Positions 25,867 to 34,058 are shown, counted from the stretch's first letter. The stretch is DNA of 64,000 bases from Jutongia huaianensis (GCF_014384985.1 NZ_JACRSX010000011.1:46215-110214); one strand, 5' to 3'. Notes: a model not told the origin generated them from the sequence alone. Numbers and translations: made by a program.

Positions 25867-25910
25867 GACAGCAATGGAGCTTTCAAAAGCTCTATTGCTG
25901 TCTTTTTTAT
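25867..25910 (+). terminator. Promoter-proximal terminator (attenuator or sRNA end)
   Basis: GACAGCAATGGAGCTTT pairs with AAAGCTCTATTGCTGTC (17 bp, 2-nt loop CA, possibly opening to a larger loop) followed by TTTTTTATTTT. The one non-Watson-Crick pair is G-U in the plus-strand RNA, so the hairpin suits this strand. It sits between the promoter at 25796 and the start codon at 25937, so transcripts must read through it to express the operon. Confidence 0.8.
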
Positions 25911-25936
25911 TTTAGAAATGAAATGGAGGAAAAACG

Positions 25937-26776
25937 ATGAAAACTTTAGGATATTATAATGGAAAATTTGGAGAGCTTGAGGAAATGAGTATTCCCATGA
26001 ATGACCGTGTCTGCTGGTTTGGTGATGGAGTATATGATGCCGGTCCATGCAGAAACTACAAGATTTTTGCAATCGATGAACACATTGACCGCTTTTTTAA
26101 CAGTGCCGGATTATTGGACATTGAAATGCCGGTTACAAAACAGGAGCTGAAGGAGCTGCTTCAGGAAATGGTTCAGAAAATGGACACCGGTGATCTGTTT
26201 GTTTATTATCAGGTGACCAGGGGAACCGGTATCCGAAATCACGTCTTCCCGGAGGGAAAAGCAAATCTTTGGATCATGTTAAAGCCTGATACGGTAGATG
26301 CCGGAGACAAACCGATCAAACTGATCACAACACCGGATACCCGGTTTTTCCATTGCAATATCAAGACTTTAAATCTGATTCCATCCGTCATGGCAGCAGA
26401 AAAGGCAAAGAAGGCAGGGGCAGATGAGACTGTATTATACAGGCCAGGAAAACGCGTGACAGAGTGTGCACACAGTAACTGCCATATCATTAAGGATGGA
26501 AAGCTGATCACAGCACCAACAGATAATCTGATCCTTCCGGGGATAGGAAGAGCACATTTGATAAGAATGTGTAAAAAACTGGAAATTCCGGTCAGTGAGA
26601 CTCCTTACACCTTGGAAGAGATGTTTGCAGCAGATGAGATTCTTGTGACAAGCTCCAGCAAGCTTTGTTTATGTGCGGATGAGCTGGATGGAAAACCGGT
26701 TGGCGGTAAGGCAACGGAGCTTGTAAACAAACTTCGACAGGCACTTTTAAAGGAATATATGGATGCAACGGAATAA
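25937..26776 (+). CDS. dat: D-amino-acid aminotransferase (class IV)
   Basis: This 279-residue PLP enzyme matches D-alanine aminotransferases. It has FGDGVYDAG near residue 34, DLFVYYQVTRGTGIRNHVFP near 94 (the D-specific substrate-binding arm), and the PLP lysine in NIKTLNLIPSVMAAEKAKKA (Lys about 142). A typical C-terminal region follows (FAADEILVTSSSKLCLCADE). The family moves amino groups between D-alanine and 2-oxoglutarate, giving pyruvate and D-glutamate. TGGAGGAAAAACG precedes the ATG. It is the first gene of a six-gene operon of D-glutamate cyclase and 5-oxoprolinase components, which supports D-glutamate as a real product or substrate. A branched-chain role is less likely. Confidence 0.88.
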   Translation: MKTLGYYNGKFGELEEMSIPMNDRVCWFGDGVYDAGPCRNYKIFAIDEHIDRFFNSAGLLDIEMPVTKQELKELLQEMVQKMDTGDLFVYYQVTRGTGIRNHVFPEGKANLWIMLKPDTVDAGDKPIKLITTPDTRFFHCNIKTLNLIPSVMAAEKAKKAGADETVLYRPGKRVTECAHSNCHIIKDGKLITAPTDNLILPGIGRAHLIRMCKKLEIPVSETPYTLEEMFAADEILVTSSSKLCLCADELDGKPVGGKATELVNKLRQALLKEYMDATE

Positions 26777-26799
26777 GAAAAGAGGGATGTAGGATTATT

Positions 26800-27519
26800 A
26801 TGGATATAAAGGTAATGCCGGCAGGTGACAGCGCACTGGTGGCGGAATTTGGAACGTCGGTAGATGAAGAAGTCAACGAGAAAGTACATGCTCTGGCGAA
26901 GAAAATACGCCGGGAGAATATTCCCGGAATTACGGAGATGGTTCCTACTTTTCGCTCTCTGATGATTTATTACGATATGCTCCGGATATCTTATTCCAGA
27001 CTTTCCATGATAATCTCTGTCCTTGGCAGAGAATTGAAAACAGACACGGCGGTACATAAAAGAATTATTCGGATTCCGTGCTGTTATGGTGCAAGGTTTG
27101 GCGTGGATTTATCGGGAATGGAACAATTAACAGGTCTTTCCAGACAGGAAATCATAGAGCTTCATAGCGGGACAGATTACAAAATATATATGCTGGGATT
27201 TTTGCCTGGGTTTGTGTATTTAGGCGGGTTGGATAAACGTCTGGAGGTTCCGCGTCTTGATACACCACGGGTCAAAATTGGCAAGGGAGCGGTTGGAATT
27301 GGTGGTGATCAGACAGGAATTTATCCCATGGATTCCCCCGGAGGCTGGCGTCTGATCGGAGGAACTCCGGTAGATCTTTATGATCCGCACCGGGAGGATC
27401 CTGTTCTTTTTAAGGCCGGAGAATATATACGTTTTGTGCCAATTTCTATTATGGATTATTACGATATACGACAGGAGATTTTAAAGGGAACATATTCACT
27501 TGATGTAATACAGGAGTAA
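26800..27519 (+). CDS. pxpB: 5-oxoprolinase subunit B (KipI family)
   Basis: The 239-residue protein is one of the three subunits of the ATP-dependent prokaryotic 5-oxoprolinase PxpABC, which opens 5-oxo-L-proline to L-glutamate. Family motifs include MDIKVMPAGDSALVAEFG at the start and ITEMVPTFRSLMIYYD. The end carries YMLGFLPGFVYLGGLD, VPRLDTPRVKIGKGAVGIGG and TGIYPMDSPGGWRLIGGTP. It lies 23 nt after dat and 11 nt before pxpC. In Bacillus the same protein was described as KipI, a kinase inhibitor. Confidence 0.94.
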   Translation: MDIKVMPAGDSALVAEFGTSVDEEVNEKVHALAKKIRRENIPGITEMVPTFRSLMIYYDMLRISYSRLSMIISVLGRELKTDTAVHKRIIRIPCCYGARFGVDLSGMEQLTGLSRQEIIELHSGTDYKIYMLGFLPGFVYLGGLDKRLEVPRLDTPRVKIGKGAVGIGGDQTGIYPMDSPGGWRLIGGTPVDLYDPHREDPVLFKAGEYIRFVPISIMDYYDIRQEILKGTYSLDVIQE

Positions 27520-27530
27520 AAGGAGCGATT

Positions 27531-28451
27531 ATGGCAGTTGAGGTTATTATTCCGGGGATGCTGACCACTGTACAGGATTTAGGACGGTACGGGTATCAGC
27601 AGTCAGGTATGACCTGTTCCGGTGTTATGGATCAGCAGGCGTACAGAAAAGCGAATTATCTGGTGGGAAACCCAGAGACTGCAGCAGTTTTGGAATTTAC
27701 GGTATATGGTGGCAGCTACAGGTTCACGCAGGATACCGTCTTTGCACTCACAGGAGCTGATATGGGGGCTGAGATAGGGGAACAGCCGGTGGAAACAAAC
27801 CGGGCCGTTACAGCGAAGCAGGGAGACGTTCTGAATCTGGGGATGGCGTCCAGGGGATGTCGGACGTATCTTGCTGTATCCGGTGGATTTTTGGTTCCAT
27901 TGATTATGGGAAGCTATGCCACAAATATACGATGTAAAATGGGCGGCTTTCATGGGAGAAAATTGAAACGGGGAGATGTGCTGGAAATTGGACAGAATAG
28001 TGTGTCGTTTTCCAAAATTAAAAATCGGAAAGTAAGTATCCCGGAGTATTCGGGCGAGGTGGAAGTACGGGTGATTCCGGGTCCCCAGGAAGAAATGTTT
28101 ACCCAGAAGGGGCTGCATACTTTTTATTCCGGGTACTATCGGGTGCAGGAGGATAGTGACCGTATGGGCTACCGGCTGGATGGCAGCATGATTGAGAGCA
28201 AAAATGGTACAGACATTGTATCCGATGGAATCACCTTTGGTTCCATTCAGGTTCCGGCAAGCGGAAAACCGATCATTCTGATGGCGGATCATCAGACAAC
28301 GGGAGGTTACGCCAAGATTGGTACCGTATGCCGGATGGATCTTAGTAAGGTTGCACAGTGTAAGCCGGGGGATCGGATCCACTTTAAAAAAATAGATGTA
28401 GATAAGGCACAGAAGCTGTACAAAGAAATGATATCAAAAGAATGTTTTTAG
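27531..28451 (+). CDS. pxpC: 5-oxoprolinase subunit C (KipA, biotin-dependent carboxyltransferase-like)
   Basis: This 306-residue protein has the allophanate-hydrolase subunit 2-like fold of PxpC. Conserved stretches are VIIPGMLTTVQDLGRYGYQQ at the N-terminus, SGVMDQQAYRKANYLVGN, ALTGADMGA, LAVSGGF and RVIPGPQEEMF. Near the C-terminus it has SDRMGYRLDG, ASGKPIILMADHQTTGGYAK and the IGTV strand. It works with PxpB and PxpA. AAAGGAG lies 6 nt before ATG. A gap of 42 nt separates it from the next gene, with no terminator. Confidence 0.94.
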   Translation: MAVEVIIPGMLTTVQDLGRYGYQQSGMTCSGVMDQQAYRKANYLVGNPETAAVLEFTVYGGSYRFTQDTVFALTGADMGAEIGEQPVETNRAVTAKQGDVLNLGMASRGCRTYLAVSGGFLVPLIMGSYATNIRCKMGGFHGRKLKRGDVLEIGQNSVSFSKIKNRKVSIPEYSGEVEVRVIPGPQEEMFTQKGLHTFYSGYYRVQEDSDRMGYRLDGSMIESKNGTDIVSDGITFGSIQVPASGKPIILMADHQTTGGYAKIGTVCRMDLSKVAQCKPGDRIHFKKIDVDKAQKLYKEMISKECF

Positions 28452-28493
28452 AAGAGACGTCAAAAAAATGATGATATGGAAGGATGCGGGTTA

Positions 28494-29291
28494 ATGATGG
28501 ATTATTTTTATGCAAAACCAAAGGACATAAGAAACAGGATTGCAGCGCAGGAAATTACCGGACCAACGGCTGGTATGTGTGCAGGATATGCACAGGCCAA
28601 TCTGGTTATTTTGCCAAAGAAATATGCGTATGATTTTCTGCTGTTTACCCAGAGAAATCCCCGGTCCTGCCCGTTGCTTGAAGTGGGGGATATGGGAGAT
28701 CCTTTTTTGAAAACAATGGCACCCGGTTGCGATATTACAAAGGAGATTCCCAAATACCGCATTTATAAAAATGGAGAGCTTCAGGGGGAATATTCGGAAA
28801 TATCGAGTTTTTGGAGAGAAGATCTGGTGAGCTTTCTGATCGGATGCAGCTTTTCCTTTGAGGCAGAGATGCTGGAGACCGGCATACCTGTCCGTCATAT
28901 TGAAGAAAAGTGTAATGTTCCAATGTACAAAACCAATATTCCATGTCAGTCTGCAGGAGTGTTTCGGGGAAATATGGTGGTCAGCATGCGGCCGATACCG
29001 TATCAACAGGTGTCGAAGGCTGTTATGGTAACCGGGGCAATGCCCCGGGTTCACGGGGCTCCGGTTCATATTGGAGCACCGGAGCAGATTGGGATCAGTG
29101 ATCTGGACCGGCCGGATTTTGGGGATATGGTTACAATCCGGCCGGGAGAAGTGCCGGTATTCTGGCCATGTGGCGTGACACCGCAAAATGTCATTATGGA
29201 ATCAAAGCCGGATTTCTGTATCACCCATGCGCCGGGACATATGCTGATCACAGATGTTAGAAATATTGAATTGAAGTATGGATCAGATTAG
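28494..29291 (+). CDS. DUF1445/YcsI-type D-glutamate cyclase N-half homologue
   Basis: The 265-residue protein belongs to the UPF0317/DUF1445 family (B. subtilis YcsI), annotated as putative hydro-lyase. Conserved segments: TGPTAGMCAGYAQANLVILP, DITKEIPKYRIYKNGE, the Cys-containing NIPCQSAGVFRGNMVVSMRP, and THAPGHMLITD near the C-terminus. The eukaryotic enzyme DGLUCY, which cyclises D-glutamate to 5-oxo-D-proline, carries this domain at its N-terminus. Here its C-terminal counterpart is a separate gene two positions downstream (30079-30909). ATG 28494 has GGAAGGA 9 nt upstream; an earlier ATG at 28476 would place this motif within the coding region. Confidence 0.86.
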   Translation: MMDYFYAKPKDIRNRIAAQEITGPTAGMCAGYAQANLVILPKKYAYDFLLFTQRNPRSCPLLEVGDMGDPFLKTMAPGCDITKEIPKYRIYKNGELQGEYSEISSFWREDLVSFLIGCSFSFEAEMLETGIPVRHIEEKCNVPMYKTNIPCQSAGVFRGNMVVSMRPIPYQQVSKAVMVTGAMPRVHGAPVHIGAPEQIGISDLDRPDFGDMVTIRPGEVPVFWPCGVTPQNVIMESKPDFCITHAPGHMLITDVRNIELKYGSD

Positions 29292-29303
29292 GAGGGATCG
29301 TGG

Positions 29304-30086
29304 ATGAAAATGGTAGATTTAAATTGTGATCTGGGTGAGAGCTTTGGAAATTATAAGATTGGAATGGATGAGCAGGTATTGCCATGGATCACATCGGCAA
29401 ATATTGCATGCGGCTTCCACGCATCGGATCCGGTGATCATGGACAAAACTGTCCGGATGGCGGCAGAATGTGGCGTTAAGATTGGAGCACATCCGGGATA
29501 TCAGGATCTGGCAGGGTTTGGAAGACGTAATATGAAGGTCGCTCCCGCAGAGGTCACGGATCTCATTATATACCAGATTGGAGCATTAAAAGCGTTCTGT
29601 GCAGCGTATGGCGTCAAGATGCAGCATGTAAAGCCCCATGGTGCATTATATAATATGGCCGATAAGGATGAGGAGCTTGCCATGGCAGTCTGCAGGGGAA
29701 TCCGGGCAGTGGATGAGGAGTTGATCCTGTTGGGACCCGGCAGTGGAAAAATGGTTCAGGCAGCCCAAAAATCAGGGCTGAAAACAGCAGGAGAGGTATT
29801 TGCCGACAGGGCCTATATGGAGGATGGTTCGTTAGTGCCGAGAACACAGCCGGGAGCAATGATTGAAGAGGAAGAAGAAGCAATCGAACGTGTACTGAAA
29901 ATGGTACAGACGGGGACTGTTACTGCCATAACAGGGAAAGAAATACCGGTGAAAGCAGACTCTGTCTGTGTTCATGGGGATGGAGAGAAAGCATTGTTGT
30001 TTGTACAAAAAATAAAAAAGGCATTGGATGAAGCAGGCATTGCAACAGCACCAATGAGCCGGGTGATTGGAGAATGTTATGAATAA
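29304..30086 (+). CDS. pxpA: 5-oxoprolinase subunit A (LamB/YcsF family)
   Basis: This 260-residue TIM-barrel-like protein is the third subunit of PxpABC. It begins KMVDLNCDLGESFGNYKIGM, the family signature, followed by SANIACGFHASDPVIMDKTV, KIGAHPGYQDLAGFGRR, VKPHGALYNMADKDEELA and AGEVFADRAYMEDGSLVPRT, and ends with DSVCVHGDGEKAL. All subunits for 5-oxo-L-proline hydrolysis are thus present, with the DUF1445 gene inserted between C and A. It lies 12 nt after that gene and its stop overlaps the next ATG by 8 nt. Confidence 0.95.
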   Translation: MKMVDLNCDLGESFGNYKIGMDEQVLPWITSANIACGFHASDPVIMDKTVRMAAECGVKIGAHPGYQDLAGFGRRNMKVAPAEVTDLIIYQIGALKAFCAAYGVKMQHVKPHGALYNMADKDEELAMAVCRGIRAVDEELILLGPGSGKMVQAAQKSGLKTAGEVFADRAYMEDGSLVPRTQPGAMIEEEEEAIERVLKMVQTGTVTAITGKEIPVKADSVCVHGDGEKALLFVQKIKKALDEAGIATAPMSRVIGECYE

Positions 30087-30909
30087 AGGGACACCGGAGG
30101 AAGTGACGTTACGTTATTCCAAACGGGGAATGACACTGTTAAAAGAATATCTGCAGAAAGATTATTGTAAAATGGCAGCAGAGAAGCTGCTTCAGGCACC
30201 AAAGGGTAATGTACTGATCACAACAGGTTTTTATGTTGCCGGATATGCGGAAACGGACGGACCCATTGGGACACTGGCTGTGGCAAAAGCACTGGAGGGA
30301 TTAGGCTATCATGGGATTGTGATTACAGACAAATATTGTGAAGGTTTCTTTGAATTAAAAAATATTTCTGTGGAGTATGTTGCGATCGATGCAGATCAGT
30401 CTGTTTATGAGGAGATTCTTGAAAAATACCGGCCGGTATACATGATCTCTATTGAGAGGTGTGGTCATAATCTGGAAAACGAATATGCCAATATGCGGGG
30501 AGACAGTATAACCGGACAGACGGCATGTATTGATACTTTATTTGAACTGGCTGCCGAAAAGAAAATCCCAACAATTGGAGTAGGGGACGGAGGAAATGAG
30601 ATTGGCATGGGAAATGTCAGACAGGTGATTTTGGAAAAACTTGAATTAAATCCATGTGTCGTTACCGTGGATGATCTGATCATTGCTACCACATCCAATT
30701 GGGGGGCATATGCGCTTGCAGCTTATATGGCGAAGCTTTCCGGAAGGCCGGTATTTATTACTTATGAAGAGATCGAGGAATATATGGCACAGATCGTGGC
30801 ACTGGGATGTGTTGATGGTGTTACGAAACAAAGGAAAATGGGAACGGACGGATTTAGTATGGAGATAGAAAAAGAAATCATTACCTCCCTGAAGGAGGCA
30901 ATCGCCTGA
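30079..30909 (+). CDS. DUF4392-type D-glutamate cyclase C-half homologue
   Basis: The 276-residue protein matches the domain found at the C-terminus of eukaryotic D-glutamate cyclase (DUF4392). It has LITTGFYVAGYAETDGPIGT near residue 46, ISIERCGHNLENEYANMRG near 130, and the glycine-rich VGDGGNEIGMGNVRQVI near 172. The start at 30079 has GGAG 6 nt upstream and overlaps pxpA, so translation is coupled. Together with the DUF1445 protein it is expected to convert D-glutamate to 5-oxo-D-proline or the reverse; this rests on the eukaryotic fusion, not on data for this gene. The stop lies 4 nt from the convergent Lrp-type gene. Confidence 0.82.
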   Translation: MNKGTPEEVTLRYSKRGMTLLKEYLQKDYCKMAAEKLLQAPKGNVLITTGFYVAGYAETDGPIGTLAVAKALEGLGYHGIVITDKYCEGFFELKNISVEYVAIDADQSVYEEILEKYRPVYMISIERCGHNLENEYANMRGDSITGQTACIDTLFELAAEKKIPTIGVGDGGNEIGMGNVRQVILEKLELNPCVVTVDDLIIATTSNWGAYALAAYMAKLSGRPVFITYEEIEEYMAQIVALGCVDGVTKQRKMGTDGFSMEIEKEIITSLKEAIA

Positions 30910-30913
30910 AACT

Positions 30914-31369
30914 TTATGCAGAATCCTTTGGAAGTACATGATAAATATTTTTGGTGGTTTTCAAGACAAAATGAGTGCAGGTATTATCGACACCGGGATG
31001 ATTTTTGATGATCTGATGAAGCTGCTCCAGATGCTTTGAGCAGCGGCAGCTGATTTTTATGAGATAATCAAAATTCCCGGTAAGATAATAGCAGGAAACC
31101 ACATAGGGGATCTGATTGACGAAGGACACAAAATCTTCAGTGTACTGTGGATGCTCCAGACGCACTTCGATGAGCGCAGTAAGATCGTTACCCAGACTGT
31201 TCTCATCGATCAGAGTGGTGTATCCCTGAATGATCCCCTCCTTTTCCATATGGTGGATACGCTCAATAACGGAAGAAACAGACAGATGTATTTCCTTACT
31301 GATATTGGAAGCTTTTTCACGGGCATTTTTCTTCAGGATTTCAAGAATTTTGTAGTCGATCGGATCCAT
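30914..31369 (-). CDS. Lrp/AsnC family transcriptional regulator
   Basis: The 151-residue regulator has an N-terminal winged helix-turn-helix (MDPIDYKILEILKKNAREKA, ISKEIHLSVSSVIERIHHME). A RAM/AsnC ligand-binding domain follows (about 65-148; LTALIEVRLEHPQ, YYLTGNFDYLIKISC). Such proteins sense amino acids. AGGAGGT lies 8 nt before the ATG. Its own promoter carries the palindrome shared by six other promoters downstream. It faces the D-glutamate/oxoproline operon tail to tail, so it may report amino-acid supply for that operon or for the GntR-type regulon. Confidence 0.9.
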   Translation of the reverse strand: MDPIDYKILEILKKNAREKASNISKEIHLSVSSVIERIHHMEKEGIIQGYTTLIDENSLGNDLTALIEVRLEHPQYTEDFVSFVNQIPYVVSCYYLTGNFDYLIKISCRCSKHLEQLHQIIKNHPGVDNTCTHFVLKTTKNIYHVLPKDSA

Positions 31370-31411
31370 ATGCGATACCTCCTGTTTCTGATTTTTGTTA
31401 AAAGGATTTTC

Positions 31412-31446
31412 TGTATACAGTATACACTATATAACGTTTTCATCAA
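31412..31446 (-). promoter_or_regulatory. Promoter with GntR-type palindrome, site 1 (lrp-like gene)
   Basis: TGTATAC-A-GTATACA (31412-31426) is a perfect 7-1-7 palindrome. Read on the minus strand it contains TATACT, and TTGATG lies 16 nt upstream (31446-31441). Transcription would run into the Lrp-type gene. Confidence 0.7.
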
Positions 31447-31524
31447 AAAGAAAATAGCAATTCTTCAAAATTTTTTGATTTAAACAAAAGAAAATAAGTT
31501 TTAAAATAATTATGATAAAATGTG

Positions 31525-31560
31525 TTTACAATAGAAAAATACAGTTGTATACTGTATACA
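31525..31560 (+). promoter_or_regulatory. Promoter with GntR-type palindrome, site 2 (AEC transporter)
   Basis: TTTACA (31525-31530), 17 nt, TATACT (31548-31553). The -10 box lies inside the perfect palindrome TGTATAC-T-GTATACA at 31546-31560, so a bound repressor would block polymerase. Confidence 0.75.
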
Positions 31561-31630
31561 AAATGCTGAAAAGTTATAGAAATAAAATCTGATATGACAC
31601 AATTCGTCAGCAGATTAAAGGGGAGAGAAA

Positions 31631-32560
31631 ATGAACGCAGGGATTGTATTAAAGCAGATGGTTGTTATATTTCTGCTGATTTTGGTGGGATACATTTTAC
31701 AGAAAAAGAAGCTTGTGACACAGAAGGATGGCGCATGCTTATCAAAGCTGATCGTAGAGGTTTTTAATCCGGCAATCATCGTCAGCAGTGTGATCGGAAG
31801 TTCCAACAATGGGGAAGAAAATATTACAGGTACCGTTTTTCTGGCAGCCGTTTTATTTCTTGTATTGATTCTTCTGGCAGTGCCCATATCAAAGATATTT
31901 GCAGGAGGCTGTGAAGAAAAGAAGATATATTCTTTAATCTTTGTATTTTCCAATCTCGGTTTTATCGGGATACCGGTCGTACAGTCCATATTTGGCAAAG
32001 GGGCATTGATCTATGTAGCGATATTTATTCTGGAGTATAATATTCTTTTATATACATATGGTTATCTGCTGGTTATGCCTTCTGACAGCAAGTTTCATCC
32101 GGGAAGTTTAAAATCGCTTCTTAATATGGGAACATTGTCCTGTCTGCTGGCATTACTTATCTTTGTCTGTCATATCCGGCTTCCGTATATCTTAGGAACA
32201 ACCATAACCTATCTTGGAAATGTGGCGACACCTCTGGCGCTGATCGTCATTGGCATATCCATAGGACAGCAGGAGCATTTATACCGTATTTTCTGTCAGT
32301 GGAAGCTGTATCTTTTTTTGATCGTCAAGATGATCCTCGTACCGCTTTTTATGGCGGTGGTATTAAAAAGGTTACCCATATCAGAGGAGCTTGCCCAGGT
32401 CAGTGTCATTCTGATGGCAATGCCGGTGGGAAGCATGACGGTACTTTTATTAAAAGAAAATCATATGAAAGAGACATTATGTTCTGACAGTATTATTTTA
32501 TCTTCTTTATTATCTATAGTTTCTATCCCGTTTTTAGTATATTGTTATCGTCTTTTCTAA
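31631..32560 (+). CDS. AEC family transporter
   Basis: This 309-residue membrane protein has about ten hydrophobic helices in two repeats. Typical family features are NPAIIVSSVIGSS near residue 50, FVFSNLGFIGIPVVQSIFG near 105 and VATPLALIVIGISIG near 200. Members of the auxin efflux carrier family move organic acids and related anions such as malate, citrate or 2-oxoacids. It stands alone with its own promoter bearing the shared palindrome, so it probably imports or exports a substrate or product of the neighbouring amino-acid pathways. GGGGAG lies 5 nt before ATG. Confidence 0.88.
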   Translation: MNAGIVLKQMVVIFLLILVGYILQKKKLVTQKDGACLSKLIVEVFNPAIIVSSVIGSSNNGEENITGTVFLAAVLFLVLILLAVPISKIFAGGCEEKKIYSLIFVFSNLGFIGIPVVQSIFGKGALIYVAIFILEYNILLYTYGYLLVMPSDSKFHPGSLKSLLNMGTLSCLLALLIFVCHIRLPYILGTTITYLGNVATPLALIVIGISIGQQEHLYRIFCQWKLYLFLIVKMILVPLFMAVVLKRLPISEELAQVSVILMAMPVGSMTVLLLKENHMKETLCSDSIILSSLLSIVSIPFLVYCYRLF

Positions 32561-32586
32561 ATATTATTAGGAAAATGATATGTAAA

Positions 32587-32622
32587 TTGACAGAAAAAGA
32601 AAAAAACTGTATACTGTATACA
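32587..32622 (+). promoter_or_regulatory. Promoter with GntR-type palindrome, site 3 (kinase-like gene and gntR)
   Basis: TTGACA (32587-32592), 17 nt, TATACT (32610-32615), with the perfect palindrome TGTATAC-T-GTATACA at 32608-32622. Because the GntR gene lies in this transcript, the arrangement predicts autoregulation. Confidence 0.78.
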
Positions 32623-32676
32623 AGCAAAGCCGCACCGGACATTGCTTAATATAAAATGCGAAGGGGAGGAATAAAT

Positions 32677-33282
32677 ATGCAGGAAAGATATGTTATTACG
32701 ATCACGAGACAGTTTGGCAGCTTAGGACGTCCCATTGCCAGGGAAATGGCAAAGATGCTTGATATCGATTATTATGACAGAGACATTGTGGAAATGGCGG
32801 CAAAAGAGATGCAGCAGCCGGTATCCGTTGTCAGTGATATTGAGGAGAGCGGGAACAGTCTTTTATCTAAGATGCGTTTTCCACTTGGTACCGGAGAGCG
32901 CAGCATGCAGGACCGGTTATTTCAGATCCAGCAAAAAATAATTACGGATATTGTTGACAGAGAATCGTGTATTATTGTTGGACGATGTTCGGATTATATT
33001 CTGCGGAATTATAAGAACTGTATTAATGTGTATATTTATGCTCCGTTTGAGGCGAGATATCATAATTGTGTCAATAGCTTAAATATGAATCCAAAAGAAG
33101 CGAAGCGGATGATTCAGGAGGTAGACCGGGCCAGACTGCAGTATCACAAGAGATATGCAAAATATGAGCCGCAGGATATCAATTACAAAGATATTCTCAT
33201 CAACAGCAGTCTGCTGGGAGTGGATGGAACCGCAGAATATCTGGTGGATATGGTAAAAAAGAAATTTGACTGGTTGTTTTAA
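32677..33282 (+). CDS. Cytidylate kinase-like family protein
   Basis: The 201-residue protein resembles the cytidylate kinase-like group (P-loop kinase fold). It begins ERYVITITRQFGSLGRPIAR, where the P-loop is represented by RQFGSLGRPI instead of a classic GxxGxGKST, followed by YYDRDIVEMAAKE and a lid-like segment. IIVGRCSDYILRN near residue 95 is characteristic. Members occur beside amino-acid and nucleotide loci in clostridia and lack an assigned substrate. The ATG at 32677 has GGGGAGG 7 nt upstream. It lies 40 nt before the GntR gene in one transcript. Whether it phosphorylates CMP is doubtful because the P-loop is altered. Confidence 0.75.
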   Translation: MQERYVITITRQFGSLGRPIAREMAKMLDIDYYDRDIVEMAAKEMQQPVSVVSDIEESGNSLLSKMRFPLGTGERSMQDRLFQIQQKIITDIVDRESCIIVGRCSDYILRNYKNCINVYIYAPFEARYHNCVNSLNMNPKEAKRMIQEVDRARLQYHKRYAKYEPQDINYKDILINSSLLGVDGTAEYLVDMVKKKFDWLF

Positions 33283-33322
33283 AATATAGTATTATAGGTA
33301 TAATTGGAAAAGGAGATTATAT

Positions 33323-33973
33323 ATGAGCACAGATAAAAAGAAAAAGATAGTAAAACCAGTCACTTTGTCGGAGCAGGCATACGCCATCATTAAAGATGAA
33401 ATTATTACAAATCAGATTAAGCCGGGAGATCTGTTGACGGAGGAGCAGTTATCAGAAAGGCTGTCCATCAGCCGTACGCCGATCCGGTCTGCTTTAAAGC
33501 AGCTTGTCATGGAGCATCTGGCAGAAGTAAATGAAAACAAGATCGTAACGGTTTCCAATGTGACAAGTCAGGATATTTCCAATGTTCTGGTGGTTCGCTG
33601 CAGTCTGGAACCTCTTGCCGTTTCTTTGTTAGAGGGAAAGATTGGAACGAAACAGATCAAGGAATTAAACAAAATCATGAAAAAATTGACGCAGGCCAAA
33701 AATCATCAGGTTTTTCTGGATGCAGAGTATGATTTCCATCTGGCGTTTGCCAGATATGCCGGCAACACTTTTTTATATGATATGATTGAAAAGATCAATA
33801 TGGTCTGTAAACGTTACTTAGTTCTTTCGGGTACTTTGGATAAATATACACCAACGGCATTAGAGGAGCATCAAAGAATTGTTGATCTGTTAGAGCAAAA
33901 TAAGATTAAAGAAGCTTCCGAGGCAATGTATGAGCATGTAAAAAATGCAGGAGAAAGAATGTTACTTTCTTGA
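33323..33973 (+). CDS. GntR family transcriptional regulator (FCD/FadR subfamily)
   Basis: This 216-residue regulator has a GntR winged helix at about 12-78 (IKPGDLLTEEQLSERLSISR, TPIRSALKQLVMEHL). A C-terminal all-helical FCD domain follows at about 90-210. The FCD metal/ligand residues are visible as an Asp in DAEYDFHLAFARYAGN with its following His, and later His residues near LEEHQRIVDLLE and YEHVKNAGER. Such proteins usually repress catabolic operons until an organic or amino acid binds. It is encoded in the centre of a region with seven copies of a 15-bp palindrome over promoter -10 boxes, one of them its own, which makes it the natural candidate to bind them. Confidence 0.92.
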   Translation: MSTDKKKKIVKPVTLSEQAYAIIKDEIITNQIKPGDLLTEEQLSERLSISRTPIRSALKQLVMEHLAEVNENKIVTVSNVTSQDISNVLVVRCSLEPLAVSLLEGKIGTKQIKELNKIMKKLTQAKNHQVFLDAEYDFHLAFARYAGNTFLYDMIEKINMVCKRYLVLSGTLDKYTPTALEEHQRIVDLLEQNKIKEASEAMYEHVKNAGERMLLS

Positions 33974-33982
33974 TAAAATATA

Positions 33983-34017
33983 TTGACAATCCATACAAAA
34001 GGTGTATACTGTATACA
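33983..34017 (+). promoter_or_regulatory. Promoter with GntR-type palindrome, site 4 (iron ADH operon)
   Basis: TTGACA (33983-33988), 16 nt, TATACT (34005-34010), with the perfect palindrome TGTATAC-T-GTATACA at 34003-34017. It begins only 9 nt after the gntR stop. Confidence 0.75.
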
Positions 34018-34020
34018 GAT

Positions 34021-34058
34021 AACAAAGGCGCTATCACTTATGTGGTGGCGCCTTTGTT
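34021..34058 (+). promoter_or_regulatory. 5' leader hairpin of the iron ADH transcript
   Basis: AACAAAGGCGCTATCAC pairs with GTGGTGGCGCCTTTGTT over 17 bp, including two G-U pairs that only form in the plus-strand RNA, with a TTAT loop. It starts at about the first transcribed base and lies 56 nt before the ATG. It lacks a long U-tail, so it may be a 5' stability element instead of a terminator. Confidence 0.65.

Noticed and set aside
25829..25915. 28-residue GTG-started leader peptide ending in leucines, spanning the attenuator before dat
   Set aside because: The predicted RNA start is at or after the GTG, there is no ribosome binding site, and the frame runs through the terminator hairpin, so classical peptide attenuation is not supported.
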